Assembly: GCA_028023455.1 (NCBI GenBank)
Contig: JAQFVV010006208.1
Coordinates: forward strand, 10,030,963 to 10,094,962
Length of the DNA stretch: 64,000 nucleotides
Source of the DNA: Epiperipatus broadwayi
Lineage: Eukaryota; Onychophora; Udeonychophora; Euonychophora; Peripatidae
Direction of reading: 5' to 3'
The notes below the pieces were generated by a model. It had not been told where the DNA came from and did not search any database. It saw only the letters and a program-made list of their open reading frames with translations. The position numbers and the translations under genes are program-made. Shown one piece after another: positions 22,910 through 35,145 of this stretch (the first letter of the stretch is position 1; each line of letters begins with the position of its first letter).

Positions 22910-23860
22910 GACCTTTATGCAAGGATTTACAATAGCAAGCATCAGTTTCTGTATCCACTATTTTGATTTATAATCGATTTTTCAATATAATGATCGTAAA
23001 AAAAAAAAAAAAATTCATTAAATTTTTCAGCAGCCATTTTGTTATTAACGTTACATTATCCAAAAGCAAAATAACGACTTTCATATTGAAACTGTACATA
23101 CAGTGTTTATTCATAATATACAATACAGTATATAATATTAGTGTTGTGTATAATATTTTAATTATAAACTTAAAATACGATTAATGCGTGTACAGTATTT
23201 TATTTTCATCCTGCGTCTTTGCAAGAAAACCAGTCCAATAATAATTTAAGCAAAGTAAAGATTTTCATCGTTAAAAGTTTCAAAAAAAGTATTTCCTTCA
23301 ATATAATAATCTAAATCTTATTTTAATGACATAGAATAAACAAATATATTAATATCGTATTAAATTCTAAAATGTGTGCATTAGTATAAAAACTATACTG
23401 TATTTACTCAATTTTATGGATTAAAATTTTTACCAACAGAACTTTGCTTAAGGCAAAATAATGTTTATCGTATTGTAATTTAGTTATCGTTATTTTGAAA
23501 ATAAAAAAGATTTCATAATGAACTTTGTATGATCAAAAATTACTAAATCTAAATTAAAAATTATCTATTAGCTCAATTTTAAAACATAACATAGCTAATT
23601 TATAAAAATGAAGAATTGAAATTAAATTGAGATACTGAAAAATCACATTGCGCTCGTTATAACACTTATCTGAAAAAAAAAAAAAAAATAGAAATTTTAT
23701 TCAATATAAAATTTAAAAAACGTACGCGAAAATTTCTCACAGATAAACTGAAAAAGATTCATATTTTTAATATTTATTTAAATAGTTTGACAGCACATAA
23801 GCGAAAAATTTTTAAGTCGTTTCAAAGAACATGTTTTAATAAAATGGAACACCTCGTGGC
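22910..23860. other. No gene recognised
   Basis: AT-rich sequence with a 16-nt A run near 22999; short frames only. Nothing assignable. Confidence 0.4.
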
Positions 23861-24013
23861 AAAAAAAAAAATCTCCGCTAGTCATCATCATCATCATTAT
23901 CAACCATTATCAATCCACTGCAGGATGAAGGTCTCTCCAAGTTTAATCCATCTTCTCCGATCTTTAACTTCTCTTCTCCACATCACCCCTGCACACTTTC
24001 TTATTTCATCCAT

Positions 24014-25012
24014 TCATCTCACATGTGGTCTCTTTCTGGGTCTTTTACAATCTCTTGGAATCCAGTTTAAAATTTCAATTGTCCATCTATTATCATCTCT
24101 TCTAACAATATGTCCAGCCCAACTCCACTTCAATCTTTTAATTTTTTCAATGAGGTCAGTAACACCCGTTTGTTCTCTTACCCATACATTGTGTTTACGA
24201 TCTCTTCTTGTTACTCCGAACATACATCTCTCCATACTTCTTTGAGTGGTCTGAAGTCTCTGAATTGCTCTTCTATTAAGTGTCCAAGTCTCAGATCCAT
24301 AAGTAAGAACTGGTAAAACACATTTGTTAAAAACCTTCCTTTTCAAACATATAGGCATATTTCCTTTTAGTATCAAGTTATTTCTACCAAAAGCACTCCA
24401 ACCAAGTTTAATTCTATGATTAATTTCCTCCATTATGTTTCCATCTGTATTAATAATCTGACCAAGGTATTTGTAACTGTTAACTTCTTCTAATTCATCA
24501 TAATCAATCTTTATTTTCATATTTTGAGCAAATCGATTAAACATTACTTTAGTCTTTTTAACATTTATCTTTAGTCCTACTTTCCTACTTTCACCTGATA
24601 ATTCCTGCAACATTTCCTGCAGATCTGAAGCATTATTTGCAAAAACAACATCATCTGCGAAATCTAAATGACTTAAATAATCACCATTTACTTTCACTCC
24701 TTTAGTTTCCCATTTTAATCCACAAAATACTTCATGCAGCACTGCTGTAAAAAGTTTTGGAGATATAGAGTCACCTTGACTTACACCTTTTTCAATGTTG
24801 ACTTTCCCAGTGTCATTATGTAACCTAATTGTTGCTGTTGCATTTTTATAAATATTCTTTAAAATATGACAATATCCTGGATCTATACCTTGATGATCTA
24901 ATGCTTTAATCACTGAAGAAATGTTTATAGAATCAAATGCCTTTTCATAATCTACAAATCCTAAGCATAATGGCAACTCATATTCATTTGTCCTTTCTAT
25001 AACTTCTCTCAA
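24014..25012 (-). pseudogene. RTE ORF, RT palm and C-terminal part
   Basis: This continues the same polypeptide after the frameshift: FVDYEKAFDSI, GVSQGDSISPKLF, the catalytic LDFADDVVF, GLKINVKKTKVM, YKYLGQIIN, LTYGSETWTLNR and LKWSWAGHIVRRDDNRW. It ends at TGA 24014-24016, in a codon that is TGG in the relatives at 16155 and 54485. About 45 more codons of homologous sequence follow (MDEIRKCAGVMW...FILQWIDNG). Apart from the frameshift and this nonsense change, the frame is intact, so the copy is fairly young. Confidence 0.9.
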
Positions 25013-25026
25013 TACCTGGATATGAT

Positions 25027-26724
25027 CTACTGTACTAAAACCACTTTTAAATCCGGCTTGTTCTCTTGTTGGTGGAAATCCAATGTTCTCTGTAGACGAG
25101 TAGTAATTATCTTGGTAAAAATTTTATATAAAACTGATAAAAGGCTGATAGGTCTGTAATTTCTAATATCTTCTTTATCACCTTTTTTAAATATTAATAT
25201 TATTACTGCATTCTTCCAATCATCCGGTACATCTTTATCATTTAGACATTTGGTATAAAACTTTGGTAAAATTTTTTCTATTTCTTCACCTGCTTCTTTT
25301 AATATATCAATTATAATTCCATCATTACCTGGAGCCTTTCCTTTCTTCATACATTTAATTGCATATCTCACTTCTTCATTTAAAATTCTGGGCAATTTGG
25401 AAGATGTAATAGATATAGGAGGTACTTGTTCTTTATTACTATATAATTCTTGATAAAAATCTTCTACCAATTTCATGATGTCATCTCTCCTTTTAGTAAT
25501 AATTCCATCTTTTTTTCTTATTGCAGATATAAATTTCCTACCAATACCAAAATGTTGTTTTACATTCTTAAGACTTTTATTTTCTTCTACAGCTTTTTTT
25601 GCTAGTTCACAGTTATACTTTCTTATATCATTTTCAACTCTTTTCCGCACCATTTTACAAAATTCGAGATATTCAATTCTTTTTAATGCATCATTTTTGT
25701 ATATCTTCATATTCCTTCTTTTCTTCATAAATTCTCTAGTCTCAGTAGAAATTTTATTGGTCAATTGCTGTTTCTTTCTACCAGCTATCTTTGTTGCAGT
25801 TTTCAAAAGTGTATCAGTTATTTTCATATTAATTTCATTCAAATCTAAATCATGTTCAAAATCTACTAATACTTGAAACCGATTTGTAAGTTCTAATTTA
25901 AATTCATTAGAATGTTTCTGAAGATTAGGAATATCAACTGTAAATATTGTTTTTCTTAATAATTTTTGTCTCTCTAGTTTTACATTAATATGTATCTTAC
26001 ACCTTACTAATCGATGATCACTTCCTGTGTTAAATTTATTAAGAACATTACAATCTTGAAATATGTATTTCCTGTTAGTCAAAATATAATCCAATTCTGC
26101 TGTACCTTCATTTGGATGCTTCCATGTCCATTTCCTTTTAACATTTTTCTCAAAAAAAGAATTCATAATATAAAGTTTTTCTTTTTCTGCAAACTCCACA
26201 AGTCTATGTCCTCTCTCATTTCTATTACCATAACCAAAATTACCCACAGCACTTTCATCTTTCATTTTTTTACCAATTCTAGCATTAAAGTCTCCCATAA
26301 CAATTTTAAAATGGTGTTTACTCTGATCAAAAGCCTTTTGTACATCCATATAAAAATCTTCTACTACTTCATCACTATGAGAACTTGTTGGGGCATAAAC
26401 CTGAATTATCTGCATTTGGTATCTGCTATTAAGTTGTATAACTAATCTTGCCACTCTGTCCGATACACCATCAATCTCCACAATATTGTTCTTCCACTTT
26501 TTATTTATAATGAATCCTACTCCACTTGTATGTCCAATATTTGTGCCTTTATAATAGAGTATATGTCCACTTTTTAAATCAATTGTCTCTTCACCTTTTC
26601 TTCTAACTTCACAAAGTCCAATAATGTCCCATTTAATATAAGAGAGTTCTTCTTCTAATTCTTGCAATCTTCCTTCACTTGAAAGTGATCTGCAGTTGTA
26701 AGTACCTAAATAAAAAGTCGTCAT
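25027..26724 (-). pseudogene. RTE ORF, endonuclease and RT N-terminal half
   Basis: From the first ATG (26724; the frame is open further upstream but without ATG) the protein begins [14 protein letters not shown], the start of an apurinic-type endonuclease. [32 protein letters not shown] and [11 protein letters not shown] follow, giving the Asp/Asn/His catalytic motifs of the exonuclease-endonuclease-phosphatase fold. A basic linker leads to the RT fingers ([29 protein letters not shown]). A single-base loss near 25075, in a run that should encode HQPREQAGF, throws the frame into a stop at 25027. Confidence 0.9.
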
Positions 26725-27192
26725 CAAATGGTCAGCCTGGGTCCGCAATCAGGGGATTCTTAGCACCCTCCGCCTTCGGCCACCGACCGCTGCCTTGGTT
26801 GGTGACTTTACAGCCTCCTGGGAATAAGGGCCATGCTTTATTTTTGTCTGTCATAATTGTATATATGTATTGGGAAAATATTTATCATTTACACAAACAT
26901 TCATTCTGCCTTATCAGGCACTGAGAAGAAAGACCATGGTGTTTCTTGATCTTAAACTCAGAGGTAAAAAGCCAATAAACTCACCACGCTGGCTAATGCA
27001 TGTTGGTGGGCAGCCCATCCATGTTCGTATACTATATGAATAATCACATAGTAATAACAGCTGCAACGACAAGAACGTATGGAGTGGACATTAGGAATTT
27101 GCCCTGCTCCGTTCCTTTAAGGCCTCCAAGAGGAATCAAAGGGTCTCCTTTCAGTTAATAGCAAAACTCCTTTCTGCAGCCAATCTCCGCTA

Positions 27193-28500
27193 ATGTATCT
27201 ATTTATATATTATATTATATAATTTTATTTAGATCCATATAGTACTTATTGTAAAAAAGCCTTAAATATGCAATTATAATTTTTTTTTTTATTAACGTGG
27301 CAAAAGATGGCTACCTTTAAAGCATGAGTAGGTCAATGGTAGCTGGAAGTTAATAAAGAATGTATAGTAGATATAAAAATATTCTAGAGATCGTTAACTA
27401 CTTATCTTTGAAAAATAATTAATTAAATACTATTAAAGCCTTAAATATTGATTACAATATGCAAGCACAGAATTCATTGGATATATATATACTGGGTATA
27501 TTCTTTTTTTAACCCATCTGTATTTGATTTTTTAAAGTAGTTTTAACAATGTGCAGTATGCTAATTTTATTACCCTTGCACTAATGACAAATAAGAAGTC
27601 TAATTAAATAAGTTGTTATTAAACATTTTTTTAAAATTCTAAATAATTTCTTGTAAGTAATATAATATAGTAGTACAAGTTTAAAAAAAAAATAAAACTT
27701 CAGTATGGATTTTTTTTTCAGCCAATGAGAAACATGTGTGGAAGAACACCAAAAATTATTAAATGCTAGTTTAGTTTCACTTTCTCAGTCTATTTCGCTG
27801 TACTTTTGGACAGTGAAAACATAATTTTTTTCTAGCAATATTAAACATTTTTTTTAAAGATTCTGTTTAAAGTCATCTTAGCAATTAATATGATCATGAA
27901 AAAAATCAAGAAAATCTTTGAGCTAGGAAACCAAACGAGATAACGATGATTGGTGAATGAATCACAGGAAGTAACAACATAAAGCTATGTGGGTTTTTTT
28001 TTTTACATAGATTTAAATTGCATTATCATACATACATAACTATGGATATCTGCATAATGCATACAGAACAGTTTATGTAAGCACATAACATAAGTTAAGG
28101 GGTTTTTAAATTTTTATATATACTCGATAAGTTATTTTTTTAACGTAATATTTCCAACTTGGTAATTTTTTTATGGAGTAGCTGGCCAATTTTTTCCATA
28201 TGGACAATCATTATAAATGTTTATTCTGCATACAGTATTCGTGCTTAACAATGAGTTTTGGGGGACCAATTGCCTTCGCTAAGCTGGGTAAAAGTGTATT
28301 TGATAAGTGCTGGTTCAGCACAAAATGTGCATCTTGAGGATCATAGATCTTTTTCACATCTGGTCATATGTTTATAATTACATCCTTCCACAAGATAGTC
28401 CTGAAAATTACACTACATAAAGAATCGTTAGTGTTTAATGTTTATATATTAAATCTTATTTAATTATTATAATCAAAATATTAATGATTCTATCTCTAGC
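27193..28500. other. No gene recognised; part of a family B copy
   Basis: AT-rich intronic sequence. The last ~150 bp are the family B copy described at 28280-28430. Confidence 0.4.
28280..28430 (+). repeat. Hammerhead family B copy, dead core
   Basis: TTGATAA, a perfect stem II GTGCTG/CAGCAC, AAAA, TGTGCATC, TTGAGGATC, then GGTCATATGTTTATAATTAC. Three core bases are changed (C to T, G to A, G to A). The downstream block is well preserved. Confidence 0.7.
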
Positions 28501-28529
28501 TACGTGTAATTGATTATTAATTTAATAAA

Positions 28530-28735
28530 TATTAAGTACCATATTACATTTGGGTGACATATCAATTTTACTCTGAATTACCAATAAGGTTGACAAGGAT
28601 ATACTTATAATGATCAGAGCTTTAAGAATAGACGACTTCATTCTATTCTTGATTCTTTGTTCAATATTTAGTATTTTTAATTCAAAGTCCGAGGAAGGAT
28701 ATTTTACTCCTTTTGTGTACAAATATATTGAGTTA
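28530..28735 (-). repeat. Repeat family F copy
   Basis: On the - strand, ATTGAACAAAGAATCAAGAA and ATTGGTAATTCAGAGTAAAA match 17695-17810. The 93-codon frame here is within the repeat; family F could hold remnant coding sequence, but I do not recognise it. Confidence 0.55.
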
Positions 28736-28814
28736 TGTTTATATAAATATATATATGAAAATAATTTCAGTGCATACCGCTCGCTACCTGAAATAAATAT
28801 CAACTCACCTCAAA

Positions 28815-28915
28815 CGTTAAGAAATTTTCGGTTATGCCTCTGTGAATAAATGTATTAAAATAACCAGTCCAAAAAAAGTATTGCAGACTCTAATACATTT
28901 ATTCACAGAGGGCAT
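28815..28915. repeat. Short foldback
   Basis: GCCTCTGTGAATAAATGTAT and ATACATTTATTCACAGAGGG face each other across about 35 bp. Confidence 0.8.
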
Positions 28916-29839
28916 AGAGGTGATTTGATATAAATATATAAACATATATTGTTAATTACATTAATATATATATATATATATATTGATTTTTCAAATTGAT
29001 GATCACTGTTTGAACATTAGATCATAAACTTTTGTTTTTAATTAGGTTGTAAGTCTTCTGATGTAAACTAATTAACTACAGAACAACGATAATTTGTCAT
29101 GTGATAAAATGAGAGCTGCCTTCTACTGTAATGCCATCTATAAAAAGTTTGAGTAATCAGTGATTACCCTATGCTTATAGTATTAAATCCCTATCTCCAG
29201 AATGATTTTTAGATTATTATTTTATCAATGAGGCTTGGGGTTCAAAGCTGGAAGTAATACGGTTATCCGTCTAGTAACTCCATTTTACTATTTAAACTAA
29301 AAACCTGGAATGGAAAATGCCCTGAGTTTTTGAACTCAAGCCAGCCTGCTTGAACAGTTATATAAATCTGAAAATAGTAAAATGAGTTAAAGTTGGCTGT
29401 TGTAACTGCATTATTTCTAGGTTTGAATTCCTTGACTCATTGACACTGAGTGTAGGGGTTTAAATGCATTACCAATTAGTAATTACTAACTGCTCAAGCT
29501 TACTATAGCTTATTCTATCAGGTATTGTATAAGCTAGGGAATTAAATGATTTGTCGATAATTTATTATCTAGTTTTATGGAGGTTCACCAAAAATTATAA
29601 ACATATAGAGGTTTTATCTCACTAATAATAATAATCATAATATTGTCATTTGGTACCATTAGACCCTGGCACTTATCTAAATAACATTTTGGCTAGTATA
29701 ATGAAATACTATACGATTCTTTTTTTTTTTTTTTGGTATAATTTAAAAAGTTGTTTTTTGTGTGACTTGATCGGTCATCCTCTTTCACTTTTGCCTGATA
29801 CAAATATTACAATAAGACATAATAACATATTGAGAGCAA

Positions 29840-29910
29840 AGGTTTATTAGTGCAGACAATTATGAACGCTGAGCAATCTTTCGACTGAATTCAGTCTTAG
29901 ATATAAGAAA
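29840..29910 (-). repeat. PLE-like terminal hairpin motif
   Basis: On the - strand, GACTGAATTCAGTC (self-complementary) is followed by GAAAGATTGCTCAGCG and, 25 nt on, AATAAA. The hairpin-GAAAG-C-C-AGC layout recurs in family G (42245-42285, 52700-52745, 63208-63254). Confidence 0.5.
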
Positions 29911-30529
29911 AATATATATAAAACAAATAGAAGAAATTATGGTTAAAGTAAAAAGAAAAAGATCAGAAAAAAAAGTATAAATCAATATGGGATGAGAAGA
30001 GTAATTATTTCTCTTCCCTCACCTGACACTTTTAAGATTTAATGAGTTAAAGCATAATATATATTCCACCCATTAGTTGGAACTACATAGTATTTATTAA
30101 TGACTTAAAAAGTATATGATAAAAAAATACAGGCATTTTTCTTAAAGACTTGGTGAACAGTGAATAGATTCAAAAAAATAGTCTATTTAGCAATGATAAC
30201 ATTCAACGCTTAAACTGTCAACGACCTGTAGTCAGGTGACCTCCTTTAACAACAAAGCTGGTACTAGTTTTATCTCGGTCTGATATGTTTATATAGACAT
30301 AAAAGATTGCAACTTGATCAAAAAAGGTGAGATTAATGATGCAAAGAAGTCGAAACAAACCTCGTTAATCAGGCAAATATAACCTGTTCTGAAAACAGAT
30401 TAATAAATAATCAATTATAACTTCTAGATTGAGAAAGTAGACTAATAAATAGTCATTTATAACTTCCAAATTCCATACGAAGTATATACTTACTATATAT
30501 ATTTAAAAAAAAATATAAACCACTAAACA

Positions 30530-30915
30530 TCCCATGATTACCATTTCTTATGCTTGTTCATAACTTATTAAAACAGGCAAAGTGCTTCATACAGTAGTGC
30601 CACTTAATACAACCCAGAGTAATTAATGGATGCCATAAGGCTTGTGCATAAAATCGCTATCTAGTGCCTATTCATCTAATATCCCTAGACTAGTTTCTAG
30701 CTTGTGACTTTAGTTAGTGAGGAGCCTTGGATCTGAGATCGTAAGATTTAGGTGCAGTGCTCTCGGATTCAAGGCTCCTCACTGACGAAAGCCAAAGCTA
30801 GAAACTAGTCTGGGGATATTGGATGATTAGGCACTAGATAGAGATTTTATGCATGTCTTTGCATCCATTGATTACTCTGGCTGTGGTGGAGAGTTTTGCC
30901 TGTTTTAATAAAAAA
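30530..30915 (+). mobile_element. Foldback family 1, two-armed copy
   Basis: Left tail (AACATCCCATGATTACCATT), left arm from AAACAGGCAAAGTGCTTCAT, centre, then right arm ending GAGAGTTTTGCCTGTTTTAA. Each arm carries a hammerhead: dead on the - strand near 30692-30720 (CTAACTA), intact on the + strand at 30767-30824. Confidence 0.85.
30767..30824 (+). ncRNA. Hammerhead ribozyme motif, family 1, best preserved
   Basis: Outer stem I ATTCAA (30767-30772) with TTGGAT (30819-30824); internal loop GGC/TA; inner stem I TCCTCA (30776-30781) with TGGGGA (30811-30816), all six positions paired including one wobble. Then CTGACGA (30782-30788), stem II AGC/GCT with loop CAAA, GAAA (30801-30804), self-complementary CTAG as stem III, and T-C, with predicted cleavage between 30810 and 30811. 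Every core position of a type I hammerhead is present. A two-pair loopless stem III implies pairing between two molecules or tandem copies. Confidence 0.8.
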
Positions 30916-31354
30916 TAAAATGTACACTGTGATGTAAATCTATAATAAATAAAATTCCAAAGAAAAAATATTCACAGTAGTAAATGCCAAATAAGACACC
31001 ATAAGTCAAATGTATACACAGTGTAATACACACATAGGCCAAATCATGCATTCTTAAAATTGCAATCAGATGTAACTTACATGCTTGACTATTTTTTATA
31101 TCATATCCTTAAAACCAAAAAGTAAATATTGTGACATTGGTCTATCATTTCTTTTTATCAGCTGACATAGCTTCCATCATTTTTTACACAACCAGTAAAA
31201 GTTCATTTGAGGTATTTGTATTAAATATTGAGCAACGAATTTCATTGTCAAATAATACACAATGAAGAGAAAATGTTGACAATGCTATTCTACATGTTGC
31301 GTGCCAAAAATTTACAAACAGATGTTATTACTACATAATGATCAGACTTAACAT

Positions 31355-31525
31355 AGTTTAATTATATTTTCTCTGTTTATATAAATTATATGAGCACTAT
31401 CTGACTTTAAACTTCAGGAAATTAACGTATATGTAAAGCAATATTTATTTAATATAATGTAACCATTATACAGCCCTATTTGTAATTCAAGGCTAAATCG
31501 CAGAGAACATAAGTATAAGATCCAT
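31355..31525 (+). repeat. Dispersed repeat J
   Basis: TTCTCTGTTTATATAAATTATATGAGCAC-type sequence, then GACTTTAAACTTCAGG and CCATTATACAGCCC, is collinear with 55490-55665. Function unknown; only two copies are seen. Confidence 0.6.
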
Positions 31526-31529
31526 GAAA

Positions 31530-33420
31530 AGAAATATCAGGCAATTTGGTCACGATTGCTAATAGATTTAACTACCTTTGCTTTTTTTTGTATTTAATAC
31601 ACATTTTGTTCTTTCTTTTGATAGATTCTTGCTATAAATAGTTTTATTTTTGAATCTTATTTATTGGATTTTCATTTCTGCATATATTTTTTATTTATTG
31701 CCAGTCTTAAATTCAAAAATAAATATGGACAGTTTATTTTTTATTGGTTACTTTTTGAATCGCATCAAATAATGTATAGACCATATACAGTAGTCATATC
31801 TGAACTACAATGAATTTTTGAAAATCTTATGCACATAGTAAGAAAAACAATTCTGATATTTGACAGTGTTAATTTGTCTTCATTCCAAATCACAACTGTG
31901 TAATTGTAGACTAACAATATCACTTTTTTTTTTCATTTACCAGAAGCTCACAAAATAAAATCCACAATCTTTAAGTTCAGGATACTATAAAGTATAAATA
32001 ATTTAGACAATATCCCAATTAAAAGTGACGCTCATATCATAAAAAAGGATAAATATCTCCAACTTGTAAGTCAGGTAACTGGAAAACTTAAATACTCCAT
32101 TATGTAATAGACTAAATTATCAGTAGTTTTGACACATTTGAAATGTTCGCTACTGTATATTATTCCTTAATTTAAAAATTTTCTCTGATATTATAATCAG
32201 TACTTGTGAGTTTTCAAGTAAATCAAGATGGCAGCCTGTATTTTTGATAAATATACAGTTTCAGGGCCCTTAAATTTTTTTTACAAAAAAATGCCTGTTA
32301 GGAATTGTATTTAATAATTACATTTTATTTTTTATTATTATTATTTTAAACAAAGAAACTGGAAAAATTAATTACAATATTTACAGTTTATTTTTTTATT
32401 TTGGGATTAACAAAAAAATTGGGTAAAAAAGATAAATGCAATATTTACACTTTATTCATATAGGCAGTATGCAATCATATCGTGACCGTTAACACTTTTC
32501 AGGTGCGCTAGATTTTATATCTTTGTAAATCATTCATTCACGTTCTATGACAGGGAGGTTCCAAATTTTTAATCATTATAACAAATTACCAAAAACTGCT
32601 GACAAAAGGAAACGCTGAATTGAACCAATGTAAGACAATGTTAAGAGTGTCTTGTCGCTTCCCATGTTATACGTAAAAGGAAAAAAAAGTGAAATCCAGT
32701 TTCTTAATGAAATTTATTGGAATTTATTCGTTTTTTTTTTAATTTAACAATTGATTTATTAATTTTGTTTTAATTTAACAGATAATACATCTTGGTAGAT
32801 TATAGGCTCTCGAAAGTACATTTATCAAAAATATGGGAAACCATATTGGTTTACTTGAAACTCCCAAATACCGATTAATCATATTTGTAACAACTGTAAA
32901 GCTAATTAGCATTTATTTTATTTTGATTTCTGCACTATCTCTTCATTACATTACGGAAATCTTATTAAATACTAGATAAATTTCTTAATTTAGGTTTTTC
33001 AGCTATTAAATTGAGAGGAGGATATTTATATTTTTATGGTATGAGTTATTGTCTAAAATATTAATAGTTTATTTTGTATTATAATATTACTATACAATAT
33101 TTAATGGGTGGGGGAAGGGGTAAACTCCACTGTTGATCAATTTATTTCAAAACTAAAACTGAACTTGTCAGCAGAACACATTATTAGATTCACTATTTTT
33201 TATTAAAATGAATAACACGCATGTGCACCCCTCATTAAGTTTTTATTATTTTAACTACGTAATTTTAGATATAAAGCATTGAGCTAAAGTATTCAAAAAT
33301 TCATTTATAAGTTGTGGTATTTTTGGCAATTAAGTACAGTAGTTTTAATGTATATATCTTTTTTTATAGATAGACAACTTCCATATTTCTCTATTTTTTT
33401 ATTTCATAAATTTCATATAA
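31530..33420. other. No gene recognised
   Basis: AT-rich intron without convincing coding or repeat signal, apart from homopolymer runs. Confidence 0.4.
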
Positions 33421-33434
33421 ATAAAGATACAATA

Positions 33435-33520
33435 AAAGACAAATAACTGCCAAGATACATTTCATGCTGAACCAGCACTCATCAGTTAGGCCAGGTTATC
33501 ATCGCTCATATATATCTTTA
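33435..33520 (-). repeat. Hammerhead family B, short copy
   Basis: Little more than the ribozyme itself, plus the ATATATCTTTAT flank shared with 8380-8390. The ribozyme is described at 33441-33500. Confidence 0.65.
33441..33500 (-). ncRNA. Hammerhead ribozyme motif, family B, well preserved
   Basis: On the - strand: CTGATGA (33485-33479), stem II GTGCTG/CAGCAT (one wobble), GAAA (33463-33460), minimal stem III TG/TA, then T-C. Stem I pairs CTAA with TTGG (one wobble) and, beyond an internal loop, GATAAC with GTTATT. The core is complete; stem III is shorter by two bases than in family B at 19200. Confidence 0.75.
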
Positions 33521-34864
33521 TTACATGAAGAGGATTTATGTAGAGCAAATTGTCTCATTTTTATTTTCAACTATGTATTAGTGTTAACGTATTCAAATTT
33601 TGATTTAGTGAGTTATTTTAAAATATGGTATGAATTTACTATAAATATTGCATAACAAATTAAATTTTAAATAAAGTTAACTGTAAATTATTAGATCCTA
33701 CATAGCAGGGATGGCCAAGACATCAACAGCCATTGACCGCGAAGGTGATGTGAACATTAACAAATTATCGTGATAAATTCAGAACTCATTTGAAAGTGAA
33801 AAATAAAAAAAGTAAAAGTTCACAATTATTCTCATTTAAAAATAGTTAAATTTGAAAAACATCTGTTGTTATTGTTGATCTCAAAAATAAACCCAGGTTG
33901 GAAGAAGCTGAAAATAATTTTTTAAATTTATACTTATTGTATTATTGTTATAATTGGTTCTAGTTAATTTTATATATAAAAAAGATAGATGTCGCTATGT
34001 ATGCTATAAGTAAATTGAAACTTTAAAATAGTTCCATATCATTGAAAAGGGAAAATAGTTATATTTGCTAAAAAAAAACTTTTTCTGCATAATTTTTATT
34101 ATATATTGTAACAGGATACCCTATCTGTGAGAATCACATATGTATAAGACATACGCCTGTTTCCGTAATTAGAACGTAATAGTTTCTTTTTCTTAAAATT
34201 ATAACACAAATATATATATATACAATTCTGCAGCCAGTCAGTAATTCTGCACGGTACTCTTATTTCTCACCCAGAATATTTATGGACGTCAATTTCTGAC
34301 TCCAAGCACCAATATTATCTACAGGTAAATAAGAATTATGCTGGGAGAGATCGAGTATTAATTTTGAATAGATAGAACTCCTACCTCTGGCTAGCTCGCT
34401 CAGGACCGGTGGTTATTAACCATGAGAAAGATATGGGGGGAGGAAATGCACACATAGATGCTTAAATGACTCTCTTAATATATTATTTTTACTATAAATC
34501 TCTATCTCTATGATGCAATCTAAATTTAAAGAAGTCAACACAGAAATGCATACACTCATACTTAAAACAAAGATTTAATAATCATTAATGTAAAAACAAA
34601 ATCCCATAATAATTATTTACTGGCTTGTGCTCAAATATTGAAATATAACTCATGCAAATACATATACTGCATAGATACATAAATATAATAAAAATCAGAT
34701 AATACAAGACAAAGGAAATAATTCATTATTTAGTCTATTCATCTGTATAACTATGTTTGACAATATATCAAAGATTTCCTTTTTTCTTTTAGCCTTTACG
34801 CTTTATTATTATATTGGAAATAAATTAGTATTTATGAAGTGAATAGCGCTTAAGAAATTGTTCA

Positions 34865-35145
34865 TATTACCATTATTTCTCCCCCGGGGTGTAGATGAAT
34901 GGCAATGTTTGTTTGCTTGATACTGCGACGTGGTGAATAGGTGCTTTTTGGTCAGTGTCTCTCCATCGGTTCCTTAATGCAAGATCAGTGACATTCGGTG
35001 AAGGTCATTCTGCCTGTGGTCTAGAAGGGGCTTCGTTTCTATGTAGACAGCAACTGCAATACCTCTGCAGGATGGCTGGCAGAGCCCAGCCCGTTTTGGT
35101 CCTTACCCCAACCTATTCATGGCTGATGGTTATATATAATTTTTA
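34865..35145 (+). other. GC-richer patch, unassigned
   Basis: A block of about 280 bp clearly richer in G and C than its surroundings, with a 63-codon frame and no recognised domain. Candidates are a SINE or LINE leader or a regulatory element inside the WDCP intron. No splice-bounded exon fits. Confidence 0.3.

Larger units (their letters stand above)
23870..27192 (-). mobile_element. RTE-clade non-LTR retrotransposon, near full length
   Basis: AATCTCCGCTA is present at 23870-23880 and 27182-27192 as an 11-bp target-site duplication around a 3301-bp element on the - strand. The 3' end, on the left, is a short GAT/ATG repeat (complement of CATCATCATCATC), as in many RTE elements. The GC-richer 5' leader occupies about 26750-27181. 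One long reading frame encodes endonuclease then reverse transcriptase, interrupted by one frameshift near 25075 and one premature stop at 24014-24016. Fragments of the same family lie at 2160, 16155, 52940, 54485 and 60515. Confidence 0.93.

Noticed and set aside
23787-24245. 152-codon + strand open frame
   Set aside because: It is antisense to the RTE reverse transcriptase C-terminus and contains no recognisable domain of its own.
25475-26445. Two + strand frames of 133 and 143 codons
   Set aside because: Antisense shadows of the RTE endonuclease/RT frame; Phe/Ile/Leu-rich products reflect A-rich coding sequence on the other strand.
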